This document shows positions 1 through 10,439 of a stretch of 64,000 nt of DNA, one piece after another. Numbering within the stretch: position 1 is the stretch's first letter; every line of letters starts with the position of its first letter. Position numbers and translations under genes: made by a program. The notes beneath the pieces are model-generated. The model saw nothing but the letters and a program-made list of their open reading frames with translations. It was not told the DNA's origin and made no database searches. This DNA comes from Periplaneta americana (taxonomy: Eukaryota; Arthropoda; Insecta; Blattodea; Blattidae), in assembly GCF_040183065.1 (NCBI RefSeq), contig NC_091119.1:209006298-209070297 (forward strand), written 5' to 3'.

Positions 1-838
1 CTTCACGGCTTCGTCTCATTCATTTTCCACAGTGACTGTGGGGACCTCCGGATTGCGATTTGTGCGACCCCATAAATCCGCCCCTGTGTCACATGCGAGT
101 CTCATAATGTCTTGTACCCGAAGTCTGGCAACAAATTTGATAGATCAGATTTAAGGAAATTCCAATCTATGTGAAACGTCTAAACTCGACTTAAAGTAAA
201 ATGATACAACATGTAAGTGTGGAGGCACACTAAATAGAGACGGACCGTGTAGAAACCCACTTACACTTCTGTTTCCATGGTGATGTCAGAGTACACTTTT
301 CATGTCGAAACTTTTCACTTTTGTACACTCAGAAACAAAATTTGGTCCGACTCTTACACAACATTCCCTGTCAGTATAACCGTTGATCGAGAGCGGAGGA
401 GAGGGTTACGTTCTGGTGTCATTGGTGGCAGGATTTTTTTTACGTGAATTTTTGTTAAGACACCTGCGTCCGAAGTTTCATTTTGTTTGCTTCCGTATGT
501 GGAATAATTATTTTTCATCTCTTGTGGGATTTTATTTGACTTGACTCAGCAGAGAAAAATAAAAAAATACTAATAATATTATATATAATTATGTATAGTT
601 ATAGTATATAATTATTAAGTATACACAATAAGTGAAATATTAATGAATTAGTGTCTTCCACAGTTTGAATATGCACTGCTTTATAGGAGGGGGAAGCCAG
701 CTATAACGGCTGTGGAGATCATCGTGCTAACCATAACCATTCTGGTGGAATGATCGTACACCTCTGCTTCGGCATGTGGACGTGAGGACAGCAGTTAGCT
801 GGTCGGTCTGGGCCCTTAAAGGGTTGCAACGCCACGGA
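1..838. other. No gene seen; AT-rich DNA with a repeat-like 3' part
   Basis: No coding stretch with recognisable similarity is visible. The first 660 bases are AT-rich with a run of TA-rich sequence near 565-640. From about 680 to 838 the DNA is more GC-balanced and ends in a phrase (GGGTTGCAACGCCACGG followed by ATT repeats) that I associate with dispersed repeats of cockroach-like genomes. That last point is from memory. Confidence 0.4.
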
Positions 839-884
839 TTATTATTATTACCACCACCACCACCACCACCACGACTACTACTAT
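839..884. repeat. Compound microsatellite (ATT)n-(ACC)n-(ACT)n
   Basis: Consecutive trinucleotide runs of ATT, ACC and ACT lie directly before the 5' break of the following LINE fragment. Confidence 0.9.
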
Positions 885-1715
885 AGGATTGAACGGGTTA
901 CATCAGCTTCTTGTCTATGCGGATGACGTGAATATGTTAGGAGAAAATACACAAACGATTAGGGAAAACACGGGAATTTTACTGAAAGCAAGTAAAGCGA
1001 TCGGTTTGGAAGTAAATCCCGAAAAGACAAAGTATATGATTATGTCTCGTGATCAGAATATTGTACGAAATGGAAATATAAAAATTGGAGATTTATCCTT
1101 CGAAGAGGTGGAAAAATTCAAATATCTTGGAGCAACAGTAACAAATATAAATGACACTCGGGAGGAAATTAAACGCAGAATAAAAATGGGAAATGCCTGT
1201 TATTATTCGGTTGAGAGGCTTTTATCATCCAGTCTGCTGTCAAAAAATCTGAAAGTTAGAATTTATAAAACAGTTATATTACCGGTTGTTCTGTATGGTT
1301 CTGAAACTTGGACTCTCACTCTGAGAGAGGAACACAAGTTAAGGGTGTTTGAGAATAAGGTGCTTAGGAAAATATTTGGGGCTAAGCGGGATGAAGTTAC
1401 AGAAGAATGGAGAAAGTTACACAACGCAGAACTGCACGCATTGTATTATTAGGAACATTAAATCCAGACGTTTGAGATGGGCAGGGCATGTAGCACGTAT
1501 GGGCGAATCTAGAAATGCATATAGAGTGTTAGTTGGGAGACCGGAGGGAAAAAGACCTCTAGGGAGGCCGAGACGTAGATGGGAGGATAATATTAAAATG
1601 GATTTGAGGAAGGTGGGATATAATGATAGAGACTGGATTAATCTTGCACAGGATAGGGACCGATGGCGGGCTTATGTGAGGGCGGCAATGAACCTTCGGG
1701 TTCCTTAAAAGCCAG
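885..1715 (+). mobile_element. RTE-type LINE, 5'-truncated copy A (RT and C-terminal part)
   Basis: The 3' part of a non-LTR retrotransposon. The translation carries the reverse transcriptase catalytic motif VYADDVNML near 910-940, a thumb/C-terminal segment with ETWTL and RKIFGAKRDE, then the typical arginine-rich end (RLRWAGHVARM, GRPRRRWEDNIKMDL, DRWRAYVRAAMNL). The stop is followed by a short tail with GTAAGTAAGTA, the simple-repeat tail known for RTE elements. Compared with copies B-D an ~18-base stretch is missing at 1450, which shifts the frame between the RT part and the C-terminal part. The 5' end (upstream RT and endonuclease) is absent, as in typical truncated LINE insertions. Confidence 0.9.
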
Positions 1716-2276
1716 TAAGTAAGTATTACTACAGTATTTGGGACCCATGTTATCATTTCTCATAAATGAAACTCTGCTAGTAAGTTAGAGCGCAGGTAGG
1801 AATGACGGCTGGAGCTGTGCACACAATAGCACATTTTTCATTTTCAGGCAGGCCTAGGTACATTTTTCAATAAAATATTTGAAAACCAGTTTTCAATAAC
1901 ATCTGAATTAATTTCATCGGCTTCAGCGACCTCAAACATACAGAGTACCCGCCGGCGTGCAATTTCATTATGCTCTTCCCCGTGACGACCTGAACTCCGA
2001 TCCAGAAACGTCGTGTATTTCGTCCAAGTAAACAATCTGGTACCGTACCGTATCCTGAAATTAGCGCCCCTTGTTATTATCCTGCCACAATTCTCTGCGT
2101 CTTCTTCATAGGAAAAGTCGTATCTCTTCAAGTTTAAGTAGTAGTTCGTTCATTCTTGACGAAATTGCTTGTTTATAAAATGTACACTTATCTCCAAACC
2201 AAATCGCATCAAAATTATCATTTTTTTTTTTAACTTGGAGACATTTTGTTACCAGGCCCCCGTGCACAATTATATT
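1716..2276. other. Unassigned stretch, one unexplained minus-strand open frame
   Basis: An open frame at 1844-2131 (-) reads as a mixed-charge peptide (RYDFSYEEDAENCGR near its start) but I do not recognise it and see no signal peptide or repeated motif. It lies beside a transposon relic and may be part of another element. A poly-T run is at 2220-2231. Confidence 0.3.
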
Positions 2277-3558
2277 GTCGGACCATCGGATCTGTGCCCC
2301 TTCAGCGCTGTCGTCGTTCTTGGAAAAGTTAACGCTGTACTCACTCCATTCCATCCGCTTTCCTCCCACCACGTTAAACAGCAGGCCACGAACCTTGCCG
2401 AATAGGAATGTTGCCAAACTTCCGTCAAACGATGTCATAAATAACTGGTCCTCCATGCTACAATATCATTTCCTTCAATCAAAATACATCTTGTATTTCT
2501 ACATTTTTTAAACCTAAATCCCATGTCTCGAATCACTTTCCGTAGTTTTTCCCTCCAACCTTGGAAATTATTACTTCTCTCGCAAGCTTCAGTAATTTCT
2601 TCAATGTTGAAACTTCTTTCTGAACGGTATAAAATTCTTGTACCTTTCTTCTTAAAATACATCGGTTCATATCATCTACAAGAATTAAAAGTTCCCTTGG
2701 TCTGTTCTTCTCTGGTGATCCTAGCTTTTCATCTCCTGCACAGACTCCCTCTCTCCTGATTTTCTTTATTAGGAGTTCTGACCTGCCTATATAAATTACA
2801 TAAAAGTTGTATTATTAGAATTAGTTAAGTAAGTAATTTTAATACGTAATCAATTGAAATAAAATAAGCCTCACCTGTGATATCAGCTGCTCTTTTCGTT
2901 GCCTGATTTATAGGAAACAGATATTGACCTGTTTGTTTCTCTTCATCGCAAAATACTATTACGTACTTGCTTAATAATATTTCTTTCGCCACTCCGTGCT
3001 ACAGTATTCATGTTGAGTCGACAACACTGGACTGCAAGTGCAAATATTGTAAACTGTCCCGTAAAAAGGCCAAAATTGTGAGTAGTGGGGGACAGAAAGG
3101 GAGAGAGATAGAAAAGAGACAGATAGGAATGCAGGGAGAGAAATGAATTACCGAAGCTGAGAAGGAATTGTATTCTTCACCTGACACAATTAGGAACTTA
3201 AAATCCAGACGTTTGAGATGGGCAGGGCATGTAGCACGTATGGGCGAATCCAGAAATGCATATAGAGTGTTAGTTGGGAGACCGAAGGAAAAAAGACCCT
3301 TAGGGAGGCCGAGACGTAGATGGGAGGATAATATTAAAATGGATTTGAGGGAGGTGGGGTATGATGATAGAGACTGGATTAATCTTGCACAGGATAGGGA
3401 CCGATGGCGGGCTTATGTGAGGGCGGCAATGAACCTTCGGATTCCTTAAAAGCCATTTGTAAGTAAGTAAGAGAAGGAATTAGATGAATTACCGAGGCTG
3501 AGAAGGAATTAAAGTTCAGTTCGCATATCTTACGGGGGCACAGATCCGATGGTCCGAC
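2277..3558 (-). mobile_element. IS630/Tc1-like DNA transposon with perfect ~24-bp TIRs, internally eroded
   Basis: The outer bases form a perfect inverted repeat of about 24 bp (2277-2300 and 3535-3558, core CGGACCATCGGATCTGTG). TA dinucleotides lie 0-2 bases outside the ends. Between about 2437 and 2725 (-), in two frames, the translation matches the N-terminal half of the insect transposase family that I know as having SPGK.RP, RRKVHEFYT and PTLKKL (here SPEKNRPREL, RRKVQEFYTVQKEVSTLKKL, then KKCRNTRCILIEGNDIVAWR). The DDE catalytic part is not recognisable, so it is dead. An RTE LINE copy is inserted at 3170-3470. Confidence 0.7.
3170..3470 (+). mobile_element. RTE LINE copy B (C-terminal end only) with 27-bp target duplication
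   Basis: Only the last ~90 codons of the RTE protein (LRWAGHVARMGESRNAYR to MNLRIP) plus tail GTAAGTAAGTAA remain. It is flanked by ATGAATTACCGA.GCTGAG direct repeats at 3143-3169 and 3484-3510 (27 bases, one mismatch), a target site duplication. The copy therefore landed inside the older IS630/Tc1-like element. Confidence 0.88.
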
Positions 3559-3947
3559 TATACTCATAGTTACCGGCATTTTCCAGTAATCCCATAGCCC
3601 TTGTAGTTCCAACGATTTGTTTCTTGACTAACGCATGTTGTTCCTTTATGTAACGATAAGCACTAGAAAATATTGCAGCAAAGGACTGTACTCCACGTGA
3701 AGTCGCTTATGAAATATAATTATTTTACTCGAGAAACTTCTTGAATCTGATTGGCTGGGGCAAAAATACTATTGGTGCGATAGCCTAAGCGATCAAACTT
3801 AGATCATTGTTAAGATCTGAGCTCATTTAACAATATTACCTATTAACCCTTAGAAGTCGTGATGAAAATCTCTAAATCAGCGTTTTGCAGTAAACATGTT
3901 GGAGCGAGGAGAAGTCATGCTCGCGTTATGCTCATTCCAGGCTCCCC
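3559..3947. other. Upstream region of the odorant-binding protein gene
   Basis: AT-rich, non-repetitive by eye. An inverted CCAAT-type sequence (GATTGGCTGG near 3750) is present; no convincing TATA box can be placed at the right distance from the start codon. Confidence 0.3.
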
Positions 3948-4622
3948 ATGAAGACACACGGTGTGGCCGCGCTGCTGCTGCTGCTGCTGCTGGCGGCGGC
4001 GGCGCCGGGACTCGCGCAGCAGATGAGTCCCATGCAGATGCTGAACACGGCGCGCCTCATGGGCTGCCGCCTCGCCGGCAAGGACAGCGGCATCGACGCG
4101 CAGTTCGCCAAGGCCATGCTGGGCATGTCGGACGGGGCCGCCACGCGGCGCTGCATGCTGGGCTGCGTCATCGGCTGGCTGCACGCCGGCTCCAACTTCG
4201 TCCTGTGGGAGACGGGCCGCGACATCGTGCCCCGGCTGCCCGGGCACCTGCTGGGCAAGATCCAGGACCTGGTGGGCGGCTGCGTGGCCTCCGCGCTCAA
4301 GGCGCAGAAGAAGTGCTCCATCCTGTCCGCCGTGGCCAGCTGCGTCGTGGACACCGAGAAGAAGAACGTGGTCACGTGGTTCCAGAAGACGTTCATGCCC
4401 TGGCTGCCGTGCTGGGACTTCCTCAAGGGCGCGATCCCCTTCGTGCGATTCTTCGACAAGACGGTGGCCAACATGCGCGACAGCTTCATGCAGCGGATCG
4501 TGGGTGCGATCCGCGGGGACGGGGGCGCCACCTTCCCGCAGTCGTCGGCACGCGACAAACCGGCGTCCACACCGGCGCCTGTGCCGACGCTGCCCAGTCC
4601 TGCTGCAAATCTGACTCAATGA
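3948..4622 (+). CDS. Odorant-binding protein (PBP/GOBP family), intronless, long C-terminal tail
   Basis: A 224-residue secreted protein. The start is an ATG followed by a hydrophobic leucine/alanine-rich signal peptide (MKTHGVAALLLLLLL...; cleavage likely near residue 23, after GLA). Six cysteines fit the classical insect OBP pattern exactly: C1-X28-C2-X3-C3 (CMLGC)-X38-C4-X10-C5-X8-C6. In the family these make three disulfides around a helical pocket that carries small hydrophobic ligands in sensillum lymph or other fluids. Two things are unusual. After C6 there is an extra ~95-residue tail with one more cysteine (WLPCWDF) and a Pro/Ala/Ser-rich end, where most OBPs stop at 120-150 residues in total. 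The gene also has no intron and is far richer in GC than its surroundings. I cannot tell a particular ligand or subfamily. Retrocopy origin is possible, but no poly(A) tract follows. Confidence 0.87.
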   Translation: MKTHGVAALLLLLLLAAAAPGLAQQMSPMQMLNTARLMGCRLAGKDSGIDAQFAKAMLGMSDGAATRRCMLGCVIGWLHAGSNFVLWETGRDIVPRLPGHLLGKIQDLVGGCVASALKAQKKCSILSAVASCVVDTEKKNVVTWFQKTFMPWLPCWDFLKGAIPFVRFFDKTVANMRDSFMQRIVGAIRGDGGATFPQSSARDKPASTPAPVPTLPSPAANLTQ

Positions 4623-5794
4623 GTGAACGTCTGCTGCAAACCAGCCGGACTCCACTTTCCACGCGTTCTTCCTTGGATGGGTGAGAAGTAACTGTCTTTT
4701 GAAAACCACTGATAAATTTTGTAAATATTAATGTATTGGCATGCAGCAAAATATATTTTGGTCTTCACAGTGGTAGAGTTTAACCCGTAAAGAAGTCATG
4801 CGTCAGAGAGCTCCCATTAGTATTCCAGGATCACGGAATCTGTGGTAGATAGTGGTACAAGTGGTCGTTCCTCGACGTCCAGGACAGAGGGAAATGTGCG
4901 TTTCGCGCACCCAAACTATTAAAATTGAACACGCCAGGTCGCTCGTGAAAGTGGCCTAATCCGCCACGCAATCCGAACTCGTGAAAGCCGCATTAACTAC
5001 AGACGGAAGATTGTGCCACGGGATGGGAGAGAGAGGAGGTTTATCGCAACAAAGTACAAACTCTGAATCGCAACCCGGTGAACAATGCTGGTACCTACGT
5101 GGAATTTTAATGTTGCACACAACTTCTACCATTTTACTGTGTACAGTAAATTAATTTAATCGATTAAAAGATAATGACAATTTTCAATGGGCACTTTACT
5201 TTTCGCCAACCCTGCAATGTTACTTATCAGACTAAGAACTTCAAAATCCGCAATTTTACACATCATACTGTTAAATTATCTCCACAGAACTCTGACATTT
5301 CACATCAAAGCTAAATAAACAGAACAGCATTAACTGCGTGAAATAAGAATTCCGTTGCATTTTATGATGCACCCTACGGCACCAAAAGAAGGAACGCTAG
5401 AATATGTTACAATACAACCTGGGTTACGTTATGTACTCATTACTTTTAGGGCATAAATTTCGCTCTCCAATGTTGGTATGACCAAACTAATTACAGTATA
5501 CCGGTACATTTAATACCATAATACAAGTTTTAAACCTGTGCCCTATTGTCTACGTGCCAAGCATGCAACAACGCTATATCTACTGCGACATTTCTGAACT
5601 GCTCATAGCACTCATCATCAAACCAGCCCGAGTGATCACAAGTTGAGGTCGTTCCCTTGAACTGTCAACCTGGCGAAGCTGAGGAACCGAGGACGGCTTA
5701 AAAGCTATACGAGCCTCAGTAAGAGTATTACTACGAGAATCAACGAATGAAATGTTTACATTCGCATTATCTTCTCCTATTTTAATTCCGAAAC
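4623..5794. other. Intergenic, no gene seen
   Basis: No recognisable coding segment, TIR pair or tandem repeat was found. No canonical AATAAA signal is obvious just after the odorant-binding protein gene. Confidence 0.4.
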
Positions 5795-5831
5795 ATAAAT
5801 ACTGCGATGGAGAGCAGTTTATTGCAACAGT
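5795..5831 (+). promoter_or_regulatory. Possible TATA box and initiator
   Basis: ATAAATA at 5795-5801 is followed about 32 bases later by ACAGTAT at 5827-5833, an insect-like initiator. It precedes a short signal-peptide-like reading frame. Such pairs occur by chance in AT-rich DNA. Confidence 0.2.
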
Positions 5832-5891
5832 ATCCTGACTTGGTTCTGGAGTACGTGGTCAGTTCACTCAGCGAGCGGTGTGGACGCTGTG

Positions 5892-6006
5892 ATGCATATT
5901 CACTTTGCACTGCTGTGCATTTGGACGCTCCATCAGGGCCTCGGAGCTGATACCGCCCACACCTGTCGGATATCGCTCCATACTCTTCGCCAGCAGGTGA
6001 CCGAAG
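5892..6006 (+). CDS. Candidate first exon of a small secreted protein (hypothetical)
   Basis: From an ATG at 5892 the frame reads MHIHFALLCIWTLHQGLGAD and then a polar segment with one cysteine (TCRISLHTLRQQVTE). The first ~20 residues look like a signal peptide. The frame meets a possible splice donor (GAAG|GTAAAA at 6006/6007). No downstream exon could be identified, so this remains a guess. Alternatives are a chance frame or part of an unrecognised repeat. Confidence 0.2.
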
Positions 6007-7680
6007 GTAAAATTGCAATTGATCCTGTGCAGAAGAACCATGAACGTGTCACCCTAACAAAATATAAACCTGACCCTGGTCGGCTTTGATAACGGCGCAC
6101 CGATGTATTAGGAACTAAGTGAATGCTTCGTCCACCCACAACCAATACATGTTCCAGGGTAAGAGGCAGCTTATGAAAGAGAAACTAAACGCCTGTGACA
6201 GAATTTGCCCTAATCCCTCAACAGCATCCGTACAACTGCTGTGAAGCTGAGGCATCATAGTCATCTAAGAAATTCCAATAAAAGATTCTATAGGCCTACT
6301 CATAAAATTATTCAGTGTACAGATTCCCTCTGTATTTTAGCCTTTATTGATTCTAATTCGATTTTTACATATTGAGATTTTTTGTCGCCAATGCTTTTGG
6401 TCAAATCCATGAAACACGTATACAAGTCACTCCATACTCATATCTAGTGAGGAATAAAAAAGTATTTCATCTAGTCATTACAAAGCAAGAACATTTGTTC
6501 TAAGGGTTCTTTAAGAACAAATACAAGAAAGCTTCTGCTCCAGGCACACAGAACAGGTCTTCCCGATAGCACTGCATGTCGGGAATATGCAGAGTGAACC
6601 GTAAGTAGTGACGATTCCGGGGGTTATTCTTTGAAATATTTCGAGTTTAATACAATTTTTCTCATTTTTGCTTCTGTTGTGCCCAAGGATTATGATAAGC
6701 AATCATAACTCTGTTATGACCATAAGCAATATATTTTCACTTTATTTTAAAGTAATGAAATCGTACTTATTAAAAGATTCAAACATGCCTTTACAATGCG
6801 AGAGCTCGCTTCCTGTTTCGACAGATTACAGAGCACAGTTTAGCTAACTCATCAAAGTCATAGTCCAGTCCTTGAGCCAGGTAGAAATGCGTACGCTTGC
6901 ATTTTACTCGTAGCACGAAGTCAGTCTTAGCAACAGCTGACATATAACGTGCAGCGTCTCTCGCGAGACATCAAATTCTATTGGTTACTGGCAAATCTAA
7001 AACAGAGATTCAGTCGCGAGAGTTCCTTAAATCCGTATTGTTCTAAGTGACGACCGGAAACGCCGATTTGAAAGAATGGTTAAGAATCAGAAGCGCGGTG
7101 TTCAGTGAATGCAATGCCGTCTTTTTAGAAGATTCGCGGGTAAAACAGCGTCACTCTGTCACGTCACAAAGGACGCGGTTCGAGAATTGATAAAAGGACA
7201 TGAAACGTCCAAAACGCGGTCATTAGTTATTGGTCAAGATAGCGGTCATGAAGTAACGCTCGTAACTTCCCGACGTCCAGGAAGAAATCCAGAATATGGC
7301 ATCGTCTGTGAACAGCACCAGGGTTCGCCCTACTATCTATTGCAAGTAAAATCATCAGTTCAATCTTTAGACTTTTCATGTAACTAGTTCATCTTGGTAC
7401 TTCAGAATTAACAGAAAATTTCATACTTTCTAAATCATTCAATCTCAATATTTAATAATTTACTTGTAGTAACTTGATATTTTATTAATAAATTTAGTAA
7501 TAGTGAATTTCTACACTTGTGATTATTTCGAAAGCCTGCGATCACATTCTAAGTAGGAATCCCTCCTATCCTTAAGCAAATACAGTTTATAAAGTATAAC
7601 GCAGTGTCTGATTCGTTTGTGTTATCTTGATGGAGATTATAACTCGCGATTATCTCAAAGATAAGCCATCCGCCCTTGTC
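6007..7680. other. No gene recognised
   Basis: Open frames at 6511-6702 (-) and 7109-7387 (+) are short and have no motif I can name. The second is moderately GC-rich and Arg/Ser-rich. Some phrases here may belong to dispersed repeats, but that cannot be shown from this window. Confidence 0.3.
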
Positions 7681-7705
7681 GTGGCAAGTGGCACGACAAA
7701 GCACT

Positions 7706-7874
7706 GGTGCCAGATATGATAGAGCTCAACAATAACTTTTGGTGTCAGATATAGCATAACAATAAATTAGGGTGTCAGAATTGGTACAATAAAATTTTGG
7801 TGTCAGATATGGTATAATAAATACTGGTGTCAGAATTAGTATAACAAAAATTGGTGTCAGAAATGGGCACAACA
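7706..7874. repeat. Imperfect ~28-bp tandem repeats (TGGTGTCAGATATGGTATAA-like)
   Basis: Six imperfect repeats of a TGGTGYCAGA.ATGG.A.AAYA unit lie at a spacing of about 27-34 bases. They abut the hairpin at 7875-8025. Confidence 0.75.
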
Positions 7875-8025
7875 CTTCCTTTCCGAGATAAAAATTGTTT
7901 TATATGAAACATTTCATAACACTGCTCTCTTAACTGACTGAGCATATTGGGAATTAAATCAATGGTTTTCCCAAAACACGCTATGAAATGTTTCATGTAA
8001 AACAATTTTTATCTCTAAAAGGAAG
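7875..8025. repeat. Short foldback (inverted repeat, ~43-bp arms)
   Basis: Arms 7875-7918 and 7981-8025 are inverted copies with few mismatches (core GATAAAAATTGTTTTA and TGAAACATTTCATA), around a ~62-base centre. This is the shape of a small MITE or foldback element. Confidence 0.75.
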
Positions 8026-8599
8026 CAAAAACGAGCAAAACTGTATTAAACTTCGTTTGAAATATCCCCTGAAATTAATGACATTACTTACGGTTCACAC
8101 TGTATAAACAACTTTCCGAACTTTAAACCACATTCCAATCACCTTGTACATAAATGTTTATGAAATAAAGCACATTTATTTATTGGCATCTCTGCTTTGA
8201 ATACGATTACCCGCTTACATATCATTCCTCGCGTGCTGAAGGAAGAGAGACGAAACAGATATTAGGGCATCTTAATAAAGATATAAGACACCAGGACTGA
8301 TTTCATAGATGGCAGCTTTCACCTCGGAGTACTCCAGCAATCGATGCGGCGTGGCGCCAACTCCACCCACAGAGTTCAACGCCCGGTCGTTACCCAAGTC
8401 CATTCATAAACTGCAACACAACACGCGGTGCAACGCCTCACCAACCCTTTGGATTGGATCAAAGTCGCACTATTCAGGGGAAGAAGAATAACGTGCAAGC
8501 AAGACAGTGGAATGTTCACCTGAGGTTTAATTGCCAATTCCTTTCGTTTTGGAGCCCCGTCCATCTCCAACACGCGCTCCTTATGTTATGGCACAGTGA
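8026..8599. other. No gene recognised
   Basis: A GC-balanced island at 8310-8480 holds short open frames on both strands, without known motifs. Confidence 0.3.
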
Positions 8600-9590
8600 A
8601 GAACATATTCCAGTGCCCAAAAACTAATCCCTTCAATTCCTAATCCCCTCTCCCTCTTCTAACCCCTTCACAATCACTCTTCGTCAGGCGTGATCTTTCC
8701 TCTTCTCTCATTCCTTCATTTTCTAATCCTCTCTCCCTCTTCTAACCCCTTCTCATTAACTTTTCGTCAGGCGTGGTCTTCCCTCTTCTCCCATTCCTTC
8801 AATTTCTAATCCTCTCTCTCTCTTCTAACCCCTTCTCATTCACTCTTCGTCAGACGTGGTCCTTCCTCTTCTCTCATCCCTTCAATTTCTAATCTCTCTC
8901 CCTCTTCTAACCCCTTCTCATTCACTCTTCGTCAGACGTTGTCTTTCCTCTTCTCTCATCCCTTCAATTTCTAATCCTCTCTTCCTCTTCTAACCCCTTC
9001 TCATTCACTCGTCAGACGTGGTCCTTCCTCTTCTCTCATTCCTTCAATTCCTAGTCCCCTCTCTCTCTTCTAACCCCTTCTCATTCACTCTTCGTCAGGC
9101 GTAGTCCTTCCTCTTCTCTCATTCCTTCAATTTCTAATCCTCTCTCCCTCTTCTAACCCCTTCTCATTAACTTTTCGTCAGGCGTGGTCTTCCCTCTTCT
9201 CTCATTCCTTCAATTTCTAATCCTCTCTCCCTCTTCTAACCCCTTCTCATTCACTCTTCGTCAGACGTGGTCCTTCCTCTTCTCTCATCCCATCAATTTC
9301 TAACCCTCTCTCCCTCTTCTAACCCCTTCTCATTCACTCTTCGTCAGACGTTGTCTTTTCTCTCATCCCTTCAATTTCTAATCCTCTCTCCCTCTTCTAA
9401 CCCCTTCTCATTCACTCTTCGTCAGACGTCTTTCCTCTTCTCTCATCCCTTCAATTTCTAATCCTCTCTCCCTCTTCTATCCCTTCTCATTCACTCGTCT
9501 TTCCTCTTCTCTCATCCCTTCAATTGCTAATCCTCTCTCCCGCTTCTAACACCTTCCCATTCACTCTTCGTCAGGCGTAGTCCTCCATCT
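8600..9590. repeat. Polypyrimidine minisatellite, ~83-bp unit, about 12 copies
   Basis: The unit runs roughly CTCATTCCTTCAATTTCTAA, then TCCTCTCTCCCTCTTCTAAC, CCCTTCTCATTCACTCTTCG and TCAGRCGTGGTC. Adjacent clean units are 83 bases apart (for example 9121, 9204, 9287); others are shortened by small deletions. The plus strand is strongly C/T-biased over about 1 kb. Open frames across it are by-products of the repeat. Confidence 0.92.
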
Positions 9591-9929
9591 TCTTTCTCCA
9601 CGTGATATCCATTCTAAAATTATCTAGGACAAACTTTCTTCTAATATTCTTTTAGCAGGTTCATAACTTTGAAGTAACTTTAAGCATATAATCTATTGTC
9701 GAATTCTGTAGTCCCATTTTCCCTGTATAATTGTATTCATAATTTTATCTCCCTTTGATATCATTGCTGATCTCCGCCAAAAATCCATCCCTGTTGTCAA
9801 TAATTATTCTTGAGTATGACTTCGTGCCTTCAAGTTCCAAATTTGTGATCCATATGTATTTATATTTCTAACTATTCTACTATTTCTAGCTAGACAAAAC
9901 AGGTTACAACTTGTCAATAGAATTCAACG

Positions 9930-10015
9930 TTTCAGGATACCAAACCGATGTTACGGTACATCCCCAGAGGAAGAAGATCTGTGGTCGACCATTCCGAAGA
10001 TGGTGGGAGACATAA
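9930..10015 (+). mobile_element. Possible LINE C-terminal fragment
   Basis: With one frame change it reads LRYIPRGRRSV then RPFRRWW, like the basic G-R-P-x-R-R-W end of non-LTR retrotransposon proteins. It is very short and directly precedes a MITE-like element. Confidence 0.35.
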
Positions 10016-10016
10016 A

Positions 10017-10230
10017 GGGGCCCATACACTTACAAATCTGGCTCGCGAGCCCGGCTCGGGTTTCTATAAAAGGACCCATACACGTTCGAGTTTGGGTCGC
10101 GAATCCGGCTCGGCTCGCCTCGGGTTCCAATGATCCAAACTTGTACGCGTGGGGCGCCACGAGCTTTGGGCTCGTCAGATCGTACGTGTGTTGGTGGTAA
10201 CGAGCCAGACTCGTGTATCCACACGTGATG
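10017..10230. mobile_element. MITE-like GC-rich element with CCCATACAC termini
   Basis: CCCATACACTTACAAATCTGGCTCGCG-type sequence is present twice in direct orientation (10018 and 10075, about 55 bases apart) and once inverted at the right end (ACGAGCCAGACTCGTGTATC, 10199-10218). The GC-rich block stands out from its flanks. The superfamily is unknown. Confidence 0.6.
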
Positions 10231-10439
10231 CGAGTACAATGAAAAAATGTACATTATGAAGAGTTATGACATGGGGCAACTTCACCCGGATTACACATAA
10301 GCGAAGCAATATTTGACACCGTATTGTTAGCAATAAATCTGTCATAATAATTTCCCCACCTGAAAGTCAATACTTTTTGTATCACACACACTCTCCTCCT
10401 CTCTAGTTAATTCCCTCATAAACAGAAGTTGGTTCTTTA

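Noticed and set aside
3896-4709. Long open frames on both strands overlapping the odorant-binding protein gene (up to 264 residues)
   Set aside because: They are GC-rich shadows with low-complexity Ala/Arg/His composition; only the 3948 frame has a signal peptide and the six-cysteine pattern.
7737-7875. TGGTGTCAGAAATGGG-like words as a primer-binding site of an LTR element
   Set aside because: No long terminal repeats or pol-like coding are nearby, and the word is part of a tandem array.
9267-9461. Ser/Phe-rich repeat protein across the minisatellite
   Set aside because: Arises from the C/T-rich repeat; frame breaks at each shortened unit.
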